From Mesorhizobium sp. M2D.F.Ca.ET.226.01.1.1 (GTDB lineage Bacteria > Pseudomonadota > Alphaproteobacteria > Rhizobiales > Rhizobiaceae): a stretch of DNA of 64,000 bases. The stretch covers positions 55,799 through 119,798 of the forward strand of contig NZ_RZOY02000016.1 in the NCBI RefSeq assembly GCF_004022705.2, given 5' to 3'. The notes under the pieces were generated by a model. The model was not told the DNA's origin. It saw only the letters and a list, made by a program, of their open reading frames with translations, and did no database searches. A program made the translations under genes and the position numbers. Below are positions 33,461 through 42,930 of the stretch, piece by piece (the stretch's first letter is position 1; every line of letters starts with the position of its first letter).

Positions 33461-35539
33461 TTACGCCTCGGCGTGTGTATCGGCGCGCAAGAGGACATCG
33501 TCAAAGATAACGCCGGCCTCTTCGCTTATGGCTGACAGGGCGACTTGATAGCGTGCATACTCGCCGGGCGCGAATTCCACTCCGAAGCGGTCGACGACAT
33601 CCTTTTGGGAAAGCCTGAAGCCGTAGGTGCGTAGCGACCGGCGCCCGTTGGTATCGCGCGCCGAGACCGCAACCACTTTCCAAAAGACAAGAGGATACTG
33701 CACGACGCCGGTCCCAAAATCCTCAGACGGATCGTTCGCGCCCAAGATCGGTCCCGCTATGATGCAGGCGCGCGTGTCACCGGTTTGCAAGTCGCGTTGA
33801 ATGTGATTTTCGAAGCCGCCCCACAAGCCTTGAACTCCTGGCCATTGCCTTCCCGGTTGGGAGCGGTTGAAGGCGGCGTGCTGCGGCGTGCAATTTGAGA
33901 AGTGAAACGTGTCGGAATTGGCAAACTCGATTTCCGTCGGCGTATCGCCCCAGGCATTGTCTTCCCGCCGCACGATATGGCCCCGGTCAATCTGTTTGGC
34001 GGGCGCGTAAATATCTGGATCGCCCAACTGGTATTGCTGCGGGATTCGCGGGTCAAATACCCAACGATCTTGTCCGAAGAAGGCGCGGCCGCCGGAGGTC
34101 TTTTTCGATGGATCGTAATCGACGTTAACCGCTGACCACATCTGCATTCGCCGGGAAGCGTTCATTGCCAGGCTGAAGTGATGGTACTTGAGCACGACGG
34201 TCTGGCCATTTTCCTTATACATCTCCTGGTCCCGCTCCTGCGAAATGCGAGGCAGCGGCACGGTGATATCGTTTTCGAGGAAATCGGGGTTATAGCCTTC
34301 TCGATCGTCGTAATTGGGGTCGAAGCGAAGTGCTTTCTCGAGCGCCTCGTCTCTCGCGATCTCGGCCGTCGCCTGAGGAAGCTGTGATGCCGGCACACCG
34401 CTACCAACGAAAATCGTCACTGGTCCGGAAAAATTCATGGTAACGCCGCCCATCACGTTTCCTTTCGTGTTTGCGAAAATTTTGGAGGGATCAGGACGTA
34501 GCAGCGCTTCTGGCGCGCGAGGCGTCGCCAGCTTCGCGACCTCATCGGTAGGATCGGTCGTGTTGGCCAGCAATTCGTCCAAAAGATGCTTGGAGGCGGG
34601 CGTGGTCGGCACAAGCCCGCCGAAGGCCTTGACCAATGCGCTTATCCGCACACCCTCGTTAGCGATCCAGTCTATTCCTTCGTCCGGTTGCCCAGGTGAC
34701 CACGCAGAACCGTCCTTGTTGAGGATCGTGTTGCCACGCATTTTTGGGATGGAGGCGTGGTGCAAACCGACGACCTCCCACATTTGCGAATAGCAGGCGG
34801 AGCCCGATGATCCTTCCTCGGTGTCGGTCTCGTACCGGAGGAAACCGTCGTCCCGCAGCTCAAGCAGCCGGCAATTCTGCATCGCATAGCGTTTTGGCCC
34901 GCCATCAGGATATTCGATCATCCGGATCGGCATTCCAGGCAGGATCTTTGACCGCGATCCATTGATCGCCAGGAAGTTGACAGAGGAGAGAAGCTCGCCG
35001 GTGATCGCCTTCGGCTTCACCGCGACGAGCGCGAAATCGAGATCCTCCGCTGAGAAGAAAAGGGCGTCCGGATCAAACTCGAAAATGATGCCGCGGGCGA
35101 CCCCCGATGCCGTCTCATCATGAAGAAAGTTGGCGCCGGTTCCTCGTACTGAGCCGGGATCCGGAAATACGTGCCAGTTGGTCAGAAGAACGTTAGGTGA
35201 GACCATGAACCCGGTCGCAAACCCGACCGGATCGACCTTGGGATCGACGTTGGCCACGATGCGCGCGACCGGCCGGCCAGCGGCTCGGGCAGCATCGTCT
35301 GGCGGCAAGGTGTACCAGTCCAGGGTAGGGCCTATCTTCCGCTCGACAAACACCGGAAGACGGCCTTGTGCCTTCAGTTCGCTCGCCTGATCAAAGCTCG
35401 AACGGCGAGCGTCGTAGCGCGCCTGTTCCGAAGGCGTCACTTGCGTCGTCGCAGGCGTTGGCGGCTGTGCTTTCCATCGTTTTGCAGCCGCAATCATTAC
35501 CGCGCGGCGTCGCTCGTCGAACAAATTAGTCGCGGCCAT
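33461..35539 (-). CDS. Trypsin-like protease fused to DNA/RNA non-specific endonuclease
   Basis: 692 residues with two enzyme domains. The N-terminal V8/trypsin-like protease (about 90-310) has its triad: VLLTNWHVF (His123), DLDFALVAV (Asp168) and EEGSSGSAC (Ser245). After a linker, the C-terminal NUC1-type nuclease (about 400-680) has KQIDRGHIVRRED with catalytic His521 in DRGH, and HFSNCTPQHAAFN with the metal-binding Asn region. No signal peptide is visible, so it is probably cytoplasmic. Both active sites look intact. It is divergent from the DUF4403 gene. A toxic effector controlled or released by proteolysis is an attractive inference. Confidence 0.88.
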   Translation of the reverse strand: MAATNLFDERRRAVMIAAAKRWKAQPPTPATTQVTPSEQARYDARRSSFDQASELKAQGRLPVFVERKIGPTLDWYTLPPDDAARAAGRPVARIVANVDPKVDPVGFATGFMVSPNVLLTNWHVFPDPGSVRGTGANFLHDETASGVARGIIFEFDPDALFFSAEDLDFALVAVKPKAITGELLSSVNFLAINGSRSKILPGMPIRMIEYPDGGPKRYAMQNCRLLELRDDGFLRYETDTEEGSSGSACYSQMWEVVGLHHASIPKMRGNTILNKDGSAWSPGQPDEGIDWIANEGVRISALVKAFGGLVPTTPASKHLLDELLANTTDPTDEVAKLATPRAPEALLRPDPSKIFANTKGNVMGGVTMNFSGPVTIFVGSGVPASQLPQATAEIARDEALEKALRFDPNYDDREGYNPDFLENDITVPLPRISQERDQEMYKENGQTVVLKYHHFSLAMNASRRMQMWSAVNVDYDPSKKTSGGRAFFGQDRWVFDPRIPQQYQLGDPDIYAPAKQIDRGHIVRREDNAWGDTPTEIEFANSDTFHFSNCTPQHAAFNRSQPGRQWPGVQGLWGGFENHIQRDLQTGDTRACIIAGPILGANDPSEDFGTGVVQYPLVFWKVVAVSARDTNGRRSLRTYGFRLSQKDVVDRFGVEFAPGEYARYQVALSAISEEAGVIFDDVLLRADTHAEA

Positions 35540-35950
35540 GGTAGGTTCCTCCCTCCAAGGAATAGGGAAAGTCGATAGAACTCTATTTGACGATAGTAAT
35601 TGAGAGATTTGACTTAAAACGATTAGCGTTCAAACGCTGTATGTTTAAGCGGCTAACAACTTCCACTCGAAGGCCTTTCGGCTCACGCTGCTGATCGGGA
35701 AATTTCTTTCAAAAACCCCAGACTCCTCTTACATCACTATGCAACAAAGAGTAATGTGCGGTCAATGTGAAGAATAGAGTTCTCAGCGAAGTTCGTAGGG
35801 CGGGATCGCTTGTTCGGGTGTCTTTGGCGGCAAGCGCTGCGGCGCCGGCCTGCGCCGGGGGACCTGAAGATCATTCGATCACGTAGAGATCGCGGTGTCT
35901 CTCAGCGCCACCGCTTCAGCAGGTGCAGAGCATTCTTGGGGGAGACGTCC
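35540..35950. other. Divergent intergenic region
   Basis: 411 bp between the protease-nuclease gene (minus) and the DUF4403 gene (plus). The left part is AT-rich and should hold the promoter of the protease-nuclease. GGGGGAGA at 35938-35945 is the ribosome-binding site of the DUF4403 gene. No other gene is seen. Confidence 0.4.
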
Positions 35951-37617
35951 ATGACAGCGCTTACCGGACCGGACACGAAGTTGCGTGTCGCTCACTTTGC
36001 CGCCGCCGCTCGCCGGTTCGTTCCGGTCCTTCTCATCTTGCTTAGCGTTTCGGGCTGCGAAAAAAATCTGTTCCAGGCGCCACCCCATGGTGGCACTGCC
36101 GATGTGCCGCCAGCACCCGTGACAGACAGCGTTCTCACGCTGGTGGCACAAATCCCGTATGAGACGCTAGTGCAAGCAGCGCAATCGAAGATACCGCAAT
36201 CCGTTCCAGTGCAGGGAGACGGTCAAATCGGATGTGTCGGTGTTCCTCATATTAATCCCGGACACGTGGGACATCATACTGAGTGCCGTTGGATCGGTGT
36301 CCGTGTTTGCGCTGAAGTGCCTGACGTTACCGCGCCGAGCATTGGCACTACGAACCAATGCGCCGACTATCATTGGCACGCTGATATCAAAACCGATGGC
36401 CCTCTTGTCGTGGCCCGGGCAGGCAATGGCGTTCACGTCGAACAGCCGCTGTTTGTCAGCGGTCAGGCCGGCGTCGGCGGCGACCTCGCCAAACTGCTTT
36501 CGCTTTCCGGGAAGAACTTCGAGGCTCGGCTGGTCCCCGGCCTCGATCTGCAGCTCGATATGAACGATAGGTGGTGCCCCGTGCTCGCCGGAACCCCAAC
36601 CGGCAGATGGGTGAGCAGTGCTTCGGTAGAGGTCGTGGGCAAAACTGTCTCGGCCTTGATTTTGGAAACCTGGGGCACCCCCAAGTCTGCGCAGGGCCGA
36701 TCAATCTGGGACTGGCCGACGTGTTGAACGGCCAGGTCAATGACCACCGTTCCAAGATACAGGATGCCATCGCCAAAGCTCTGCCCTGTGAGGCACTTCG
36801 GTCAAAGGTTGAGGCCCAATGGCACGCCATTTCGATCAAGATCGACCGAGCGGACAGCACGCCGGTCTATCTCAACATCGTCCCCACAGCGGCTAGCTTT
36901 TCGGGCCTGGTCGGTGAAGCGCAAGGCATGAAGATGACCGTGCGTGTCGCGGCAAAGACCAGTCTTGCCGCAGAACCAGTTGCCACGCAGTCCCAGCCTC
37001 TGCCGCCATTGGGTAAAACATCAGCCGATCGAAGTCAGGCCGATATCACCCTGCAAGCAACTGCACCCTATGAATTGCTGTCGGCCGAGCTGTCAAAGAA
37101 CCTTAAGGGTCGCGATTTCCAGCAGCAGACCCCCGCAGGCACCGTCGATGTCAAGATCGATGATGTTGATCTCTATCCTAGCGCGGGCTCCGTCGTGGTG
37201 GGCTTGAAGGTCAAGGCAAAGCTGCCGGGCAAGTTCCTGAATACGACCGGCTGGGTTTACCTCTCAGGGCTACCCCGCGTCGAGAAAACTGGAACAGCGA
37301 TCTCGATCAGTGAATTGCATTTCGCGACGGTCCTGGACAACGCCTTCTGGAAGGCAGCTCAATCCCTATTCGAAACCCAGATCCTGGCAGATTTAGAGGC
37401 TCATTCGAAAGTCGATCTCAACAAGCAGATCAACGACGCGTCCGATGAGATTTTGAAGGCCGTTCACAATACCAACGTTCCGGGATCGAAGATTTCCGCT
37501 GACACTCCGTCGATTGAACTTCTCGACATCACTGTCGGGCCGAAAAATCTGATTGCCCGTGCCCGCCTCAAAATGAATTTCGATATGGCGCTATCGGCTG
37601 AATTAGTAGGTCAGTAG
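35951..37617 (+). pseudogene. DUF4403-family lipoprotein interrupted by a frameshift
   Basis: ATG 35951 opens a lipoprotein signal (PVLLILLSVSGC, lipobox VSGC). The first frame runs to a stop at 36727 but loses sense after VEVVGK; the conserved continuation NCLGLDFGNLG to the stop at 37617 is in the -1 frame. The switch fits loss of one A in the run at 36641-36644. The second part has the DUF4403 pattern (ITLQATAPYELLSAELSKNL, VDVKIDDVDLYPS, then LPGKFLNTTGWVYLSG). Rejoined length is about 555 residues. It could be a sequencing error or a real mutation. Confidence 0.7.
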
Positions 37618-37666
37618 CCCGGTCTGCCGAACGAGCCGTGGCCACCATAACGATCAAGAGGTGCAA

Positions 37667-38317
37667 ATGACGCAATCGCAGCTCAGCAAGGTTTGGTTTG
37701 TGGTCAGTGCGCTCCTTCTCTATTACGCCCTGAATTCTTGGGTGGCAGCGCAAGGCGGGGAAGAGATATTCGGTGCAAAGCTGGTCATGAAGGCGAGGGT
37801 GCCTGCAGTAATGATCGCAATCCCGATATGTTCAATTTTGCTCGCACTAACCTCACTCGTTGGACGGGTCTATTCCCTACGCGCCGGCTCGAAATGGCAT
37901 GAGCGAATACCGGTTGTCGGCTTCGACGGGATCGATACGGGTTCGCGTGAAGGCCGCGTCTATCAAGGCGCCATGATTACAGTCTTCTCCCTGCTGCCCG
38001 CGATTGCGCTGGTCTATTTCTGGAGTACGTTTCTCTCCGCGACGGTAATGCTGAACGACGGCAAGAAGGACCCAGGCGCCAGCGTTTGGGATTGGTCGCA
38101 GCTCCGGACGCTAAACGATCCGGCTCGTATCTGCACTGAATTTCACAAGGAGCTGGCCGATCCGTGCATCGGCAATGCGACCGTGCTGCCGGGTCTTGAG
38201 CCAACAATCTTTGGCGCGCTAACCCTCGCGGGCATTGTCGCGCTCGCGATGCACTGGCGCGCTGTGGCGACGGGCCAACGGCATGAGACTCACCGGGTCA
38301 GGACCCGCGGCAAGTAA
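37667..38317 (+). CDS. Four-helix membrane protein of unknown function
   Basis: 216 residues with four hydrophobic segments: near residue 10 (VWFVVSALLLYYALNSW), 45 (VPAVMIAIPICSILLAL), 100 (ITVFSLLPAIALVYFW) and 180 (IFGALTLAGIVALAM). A periplasmic or cytoplasmic loop with two cysteines (ARICTEFHKELADPCIG) lies between the last two. ATG 37667 follows AAGAGG at a good distance; a GTG at 37661 is less likely. It follows the DUF4403 gene by 49 bp and is probably its operon partner. No family recognised. Confidence 0.65.
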   Translation: MTQSQLSKVWFVVSALLLYYALNSWVAAQGGEEIFGAKLVMKARVPAVMIAIPICSILLALTSLVGRVYSLRAGSKWHERIPVVGFDGIDTGSREGRVYQGAMITVFSLLPAIALVYFWSTFLSATVMLNDGKKDPGASVWDWSQLRTLNDPARICTEFHKELADPCIGNATVLPGLEPTIFGALTLAGIVALAMHWRAVATGQRHETHRVRTRGK

Positions 38318-38446
38318 GTCAGGCGGCAAGTCTTCGCGTGCTACCGAGCGGCAGCTAGGGATGGAGCTCAGGCGGGCGATTATCAGTGGACCGCAACTGT
38401 CAATCAGTCCGCAGGCGATGAAAGATGCTTGCGGCCCAGCAAGTTT

Positions 38447-38491
38447 TTTGTAAACCGAAGATCGGAAGTTCAATCCTCTCTGTCGGCACCA
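38447..38491 (+). pseudogene. 3' fragment of a tRNA-Thr (TGT), likely old attachment site
   Basis: The sequence has exact tRNA spacing from position 32 to CCA: anticodon loop TTTGTAA, ACCGA, variable AGATC, T-stem GGAAG, T-loop TTCAATC, CTCTC, acceptor TGTCGGC, A73, CCA. The 5' half is missing: the bases before the loop do not pair and there is no D-arm. The T-stem has one A-C mismatch. 3' tRNA halves like this are left where integrases insert elements into tRNA genes. It lies 250 bp before qatA. Confidence 0.7.
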
Positions 38492-38744
38492 GATTTTTCA
38501 ACGATTTTCGTGACATGGACCTCATCGAATTGCCCGTGATGTTACTTTCATGTAACGCCTCGCGCGGACGGCTCACCGAGGCAGCGCTCATCACTACGTT
38601 GACGGATCCGAAGGTGCCAATGTCGGTTAGCACTTTCGCGGCGGCGGGAAGAGCTGTTGAGCATATGTGTTAGTCCAACGCGCGAAAGTATTGTGTCGTC
38701 TGATGAAAGGAGTATATTTGTTCCGAAGAGTGGGGGGGGAATGT

Positions 38745-40667
38745 ATGATTGTCGCCGACAACGAAACGGCCGTGGATTTCCTGTACTACGAGCCGATCGC
38801 GAAGACAGTGGCGGGACTTATTAGGGCAAGGTCAGGTGATCCGCTAACCATCGGTTTGCATGGCGATTGGGGTGCGGGGAAATCAAGCGCCCTTCTGATG
38901 ATCGAGGCGGCGTTTTCCGGCGATAAGCGTACTCTTTGCGTCCGTTTCAACGGTTGGGCCTTCGAAGGTTACGATGATGCCAAGGCCGTTCTGATCGAAA
39001 CAATCGTTTCGGAGTTGCTGGCCAAGCGGACACTAACGACCAAGGTGAAGGAGAAAGCGGCTGCCGTTCTCAAAAACGTCGACTGGTTCAAAGTCGCCCG
39101 AACAGCCGGTGGGGCAGCACTGACGCTTTTGACAGGTATCCCTGCAGGCGGCCTTTTGGAAGGTGTGGCGTCGGCTGCCAAGCAGCTCATCTCCAACCCT
39201 GGAGAAGTTCTTACGGGGGAGATGCTAAACAGGGTGCTCGACGGGGCATCGGCTCATCTGAAGAGCAACTCCTCAACCGGGGAAACTACGCCGCAGCGCA
39301 TGCATGAGTTCCGAAAGGACTTCGAGGAGCTTCTGGAAGCGGCGGATATCGATCGGCTGGTGGTTCTGATAGATGACCTCGACCGCTGTTTGCCAGCAAC
39401 CGCAATCGCAACCCTAGAGGCAGTGCGACTGTTTCTGTTCGTGCCGCGTGCAGCGTTTGTGGTGGCCGCCGACGAGGGCATGATTGAGTATGCCGTGCGG
39501 AACCATTTCCCGGACTTGCCCGCCTCCCAAGGTTCCGGGAGCTATGCGCGGAATTATCTGGAAAAGCTGATCCAAGTCCCTTTCAGGATGCCGCCCCTCG
39601 GTTCAGTCGAAACCCGCATCTACCTTACGCTCCTTCTAGCCTTGTCGTCGGGCCTGAAAGAGGATGAGTTTAAGAAGGTTCTGCCGATCGCCCGTGACGC
39701 TTTACAGAGACCTTGGCTCGACAAAGGCTTTGACCGGGCCAAGATCGCAACGGCCCTTAACCCCATACCATCCCAACTGGAAGCAGGGATACAGCTAGCT
39801 GCCGAGATCACCCCGATGCTGGCCGAGGGGGCTCGTGGGAATCCGCGCCAGGTTAAGCGATTCGTCAACACGCTCACCCTCCGGCTCGCGATCGCGGACG
39901 AGCGCAAATTCCGCGATGAGATAAAAGAGACCGTGCTGGCAAAGTTGATGCTGGCGGAGCGGTTCGCCCCGGAGGTCTTTGACGCAATCGCCTTGGAGCT
40001 CGACGCCAACGGGCACTCGAAGACGGTAGCTGCTCTCGAAGCCTTGGCATCCGGCTCTCCGCCAGACACCGCGAAATCAAGCGGCAAAAAGAAGCCAGTC
40101 GATATCGCCGAGTCGTTGGGCAAGGATTGGCCGAACATCGAATGGGCGAAGCGGTGGGCCGGTATTCGGTTCCCTCTCGCCGGCATAGACCTGCGACCAT
40201 ATTTCTTTGTGAGCCGTGATCGGCGCGCCGCCCTAGCAAGTGTGCTCGCCGCAGGACCGGTGGAGGAGATGGTCGAAAGGCTTTCAGCTTCCTCTCTCGG
40301 CGCCAAATCGGTAGCTGTTTCTGAGTTGTCAGGGCTCACGTCGGTAGACGCAGAGCGAATATTCCACGCGCTCGCTGCAAAAGTCGATACCGCGGACGAC
40401 CTGAGCAAACGCCCTATTGCTGCAGACGGTTTAGCAGCTCTCTGCAACACTAGACCCGAACTGCGGCCCCCACTGATTGCCTTACTCGATAGATTGCCCG
40501 CGGCAAACATAGGGGGCTGGGTAACGACCGGCTGGGGTTCTTCCGTTACCGGACCGCAAGCCGCAGCATTCAAGGGGTTGCTCGAGAAGTGGCGGGATTC
40601 TGGTAACAAACCTTTGAGCGCCGTTGCTAAGATGGAGCTCGATACGCCCCTGAAGGCGAAGCACTGA
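38745..40667 (+). CDS. qatA: QatA, KAP-family P-loop ATPase of a Qat anti-phage system
   Basis: 640 residues from ATG 38745 (MIVADNETAVDFLYYEPIAK), the N-terminus I expect for QatA; a G-rich stretch precedes it, and TTG 38718 with AAAGGAG is an alternative. Walker A is HGDWGAGKSS (about 39-48) and Walker B is LVVLIDDLDRC (205-215). A hydrophobic insertion (GGAALTLLTGIPAGGLLEG, about 122-140) is where KAP proteins carry membrane helices. GNPRQVKRFVNTL is the sensor region. In Qat the ATPase is the presumed sensor or motor. It overlaps qatB by one base (TGATG). Confidence 0.92.
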   Translation: MIVADNETAVDFLYYEPIAKTVAGLIRARSGDPLTIGLHGDWGAGKSSALLMIEAAFSGDKRTLCVRFNGWAFEGYDDAKAVLIETIVSELLAKRTLTTKVKEKAAAVLKNVDWFKVARTAGGAALTLLTGIPAGGLLEGVASAAKQLISNPGEVLTGEMLNRVLDGASAHLKSNSSTGETTPQRMHEFRKDFEELLEAADIDRLVVLIDDLDRCLPATAIATLEAVRLFLFVPRAAFVVAADEGMIEYAVRNHFPDLPASQGSGSYARNYLEKLIQVPFRMPPLGSVETRIYLTLLLALSSGLKEDEFKKVLPIARDALQRPWLDKGFDRAKIATALNPIPSQLEAGIQLAAEITPMLAEGARGNPRQVKRFVNTLTLRLAIADERKFRDEIKETVLAKLMLAERFAPEVFDAIALELDANGHSKTVAALEALASGSPPDTAKSSGKKKPVDIAESLGKDWPNIEWAKRWAGIRFPLAGIDLRPYFFVSRDRRAALASVLAAGPVEEMVERLSASSLGAKSVAVSELSGLTSVDAERIFHALAAKVDTADDLSKRPIAADGLAALCNTRPELRPPLIALLDRLPAANIGGWVTTGWGSSVTGPQAAAFKGLLEKWRDSGNKPLSAVAKMELDTPLKAKH

Positions 40668-41569
40668 TGGGGACGTCAGGAGGCAACAAGGGGTCGAAGC
40701 GTGCGCTGACACCCACCTGGGTAGACGGCCCAACCCCGACGCCTGCTCCGGTTCCGCCACCGTCGACGCCGACACCCGTGCCCAACCAACCAGGCGCGCC
40801 CGGAGCCCCGGCCCAACCTGCGTCCGTCTTCGCTCCTCCGCAGCCAGTCGTGCCCGCAGTCACTCTACCACCCCTTCCGGTGATTGATGGGGTAGAGACA
40901 TTCGGTCCGGCTCGCTCAGCCTTCTCGCGAGCCGCTTCCGGGTCGGGTGGCGGTAGCACCCGATCGGGACTCGGTAAGAGTGCGGCGCGATACGTGCGCG
41001 CTATGGGCGGTGCCGGTGCCGCTGCGAGGGTGATGGCCCCCTCGCGCAGAGTGGCTTCCGGTCTCGGCCAGTTGGCAAACGACGTGGGCACTCAGGGCGC
41101 GGCAGAGGCGCTACGCCCCTTCAACCTTGAAAGTCTGGCCGGATCACCCGCTAGCCAGGTCCTGACCGCGCTGACAGATGTCCTGTGCCCTGACGGGGGT
41201 CCGATCGACGAGGCGATTGCGCGTTCGGCGATGCTCGAGACCGCAGCCGAATTGGCAGCCAGCGGGGACGTACCGTTTGACGCTTTGCCACCACCGGCAT
41301 TGGAGGCGATTTTCCTTGGCACAATTGCGCGATCGATCACTGCGAAGCTGTTCAACGAACTCGCCGGCGGTGCGGTCAAGCTGTCGAGCGATACGGCCAC
41401 ACTGCGTAGCGTGGAAAATACTCTCCGGGACTATATCCAAGGCAAGGTCAGCGACGTATTTGCCGCGGCAGGCAGGACGTTGGCGAGCATTCCACGCGCA
41501 CAGATCGACGGCTTCGTGAAAACGATCTACGAGGGCGCTTTCGCGCTTCTCGAGGCGTTCGGAGAGTGA
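40667..41569 (+). CDS. qatB: QatB component of a Qat anti-phage system
   Basis: 300 residues starting MGTSGGNKGSKRALTPTW, the short MGTS...PxW opening that marks QatB. A Pro/Ala/Thr-rich low-complexity stretch (about 22-60) follows, then a helical domain with no enzyme motif (SGLGKSAARYVRAMGG, FNLESLAGSPASQVL, LFNELAGGAVKLSS). Translation is coupled to qatA through TGATG at 40665-40669. QatB is required for defence in the known systems, but its biochemical role is not established. Identity rests on context and this N-terminal pattern. Confidence 0.85.
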   Translation: MGTSGGNKGSKRALTPTWVDGPTPTPAPVPPPSTPTPVPNQPGAPGAPAQPASVFAPPQPVVPAVTLPPLPVIDGVETFGPARSAFSRAASGSGGGSTRSGLGKSAARYVRAMGGAGAAARVMAPSRRVASGLGQLANDVGTQGAAEALRPFNLESLAGSPASQVLTALTDVLCPDGGPIDEAIARSAMLETAAELAASGDVPFDALPPPALEAIFLGTIARSITAKLFNELAGGAVKLSSDTATLRSVENTLRDYIQGKVSDVFAAAGRTLASIPRAQIDGFVKTIYEGAFALLEAFGE

Positions 41570-41571
41570 CG

Positions 41572-42930
41572 ATGAGACGCTTTGCCTTCATCGGCCGAAT
41601 GGGCGTTTTGGATACGGCAGCGGTCTCCATAGTTCAACCTGACGCGGTTCCAGTAGAGGTCCAGTTCGTCAATACATTCAGCCGCTTGGACTACGGGATC
41701 GGGGACGCCCTTGAAAAGCTCAAAACCCTGGGGCTTTGTCCGTCTGAGACCGCCGTTGACTTTCTGATCCTGGCAGCGCTGATCAACGCCGCGGACACCA
41801 GGGTGTCGCGCGCACGGAACGCACAGAACGGCTGGACCCGCGAACTGGATCTGACTGTGCCGGTGTCGGATGTCGCACTCTGGCGATCCCAAACTGATTT
41901 GCTGGGACGCACTCTGAGATTCCTGACCGGTGATCACTGGAGGATATTCTTTAGGGAGCGGCCACCTGGTTTCAGTTCGTTGGCGCCGGTTCCGACGGTC
42001 ATGGCGTTGGCAGGCTTTGATGAGGTCTGTCTGTTTTCCGGAGGGCTCGACAGCCTGATCGGAGCCATCGATCTCTTCGATAGGGGACGGCGACCACTCC
42101 TTGTAAGCCACTACTGGGACTCGGAGACAAGCAAAGCGCAGCAGGCTCTCCTCAATCAACTAGGAAAGAAGGTCGGAGAGATCCATGCATTGCGAACTCG
42201 TCTGGGCTTCGACAAAAACCATATTGACACAGGCGAAATAGAAGAAACCCAACGCGGCCGTTCATTCCTATTTTTTGCGCTGGCGACCTTGGCGGCCTCG
42301 TCTCTGGCCAAGACCGTCCAAGTCGTCGTGCCGGAGAACGGTCTCATCGGACTCAACGTGCCATTGGATCCCCTCAGGTTGGGAGCCTTAAGTACCCGAA
42401 CGACGCATCCCTTCTATATGGCGAGGATCAACGAACTTATCGCCAACTTGGGCATCCCGGTGACATTGGTGAACCCGTATCGCCACACGACAAAGGGCGA
42501 GATGGTAGTTGCCTGCAAGGATTTGCCGTTTCTCAGGCAGGTGGTGGCGAGTTCAATGTCTTGCTCCTCGCCCGCAAAGGCGCGGTACAAGAGGATGTCG
42601 CCCCGCCATTGCGGAACCTGCGTGCCTTGCCTGATACGTCGGGCATCCCTTACCCCGAGTCTTGGCATAGTCGACCCCACCCTATATGCGGTACCGAGCC
42701 TTGATGATCACACGCTCGATACCCGATCGGCCGAAGGTGAGCACGTTCGTTCGTTCCAGTTGATGGTGGACAAGCTTGCGGCGGCACCTCATTTAGCGGA
42801 CGCCTTGGTGCGATTGCCTGGGCCGCTGGCCGATGCGCCCAGCGAATTGGCAGACTACATTGGGGTTTTCCGTCGGGGTATGGCGGAGGTCGGAAGCTTA
42901 TTGAAAAAGGTCAAAGCGAAGCCCGCCTGA
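41572..42930 (+). CDS. qatC: QatC, QueC-like PP-loop ATPase of a Qat anti-phage system
   Basis: 452 residues. The N-terminal ~145 residues are specific to QatC. The PP-loop motif EVCLFSGGLDSLIGA (SGGLDS at 156-161) and a four-cysteine zinc site (Cys331, then CGTCVPC at 347-353) match QueC, the 7-cyano-7-deazaguanine synthase. A 7-deazaguanine or related base modification of a protein or nucleic acid is therefore plausible. ATG 41572 is preceded by GGAGAG; a GTG at 41566 overlapping the qatB stop is possible. It overlaps qatD by one base. Confidence 0.92.
   Translation: MRRFAFIGRMGVLDTAAVSIVQPDAVPVEVQFVNTFSRLDYGIGDALEKLKTLGLCPSETAVDFLILAALINAADTRVSRARNAQNGWTRELDLTVPVSDVALWRSQTDLLGRTLRFLTGDHWRIFFRERPPGFSSLAPVPTVMALAGFDEVCLFSGGLDSLIGAIDLFDRGRRPLLVSHYWDSETSKAQQALLNQLGKKVGEIHALRTRLGFDKNHIDTGEIEETQRGRSFLFFALATLAASSLAKTVQVVVPENGLIGLNVPLDPLRLGALSTRTTHPFYMARINELIANLGIPVTLVNPYRHTTKGEMVVACKDLPFLRQVVASSMSCSSPAKARYKRMSPRHCGTCVPCLIRRASLTPSLGIVDPTLYAVPSLDDHTLDTRSAEGEHVRSFQLMVDKLAAAPHLADALVRLPGPLADAPSELADYIGVFRRGMAEVGSLLKKVKAKPA

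Noticed and set aside
32254..33504. 416-codon minus-strand frame across ardC, with an Arg/Lys-rich tail
   Set aside because: Antisense of a clear ardC gene. The tail beyond ardC looks a little gene-like but cannot be supported alone.
36641..36644. Programmed -1 frameshift in the DUF4403 gene
   Set aside because: GGGCAAAACT is not a classic X-XXY-YYZ slippery site and no following pseudoknot was seen, so a mutation or error is more likely.
38400..38633. Minus-strand frame containing PTERIELPIFGLQ
   Set aside because: Also a false translation of tRNA antisense; it helped to spot the tRNA-Thr fragment.
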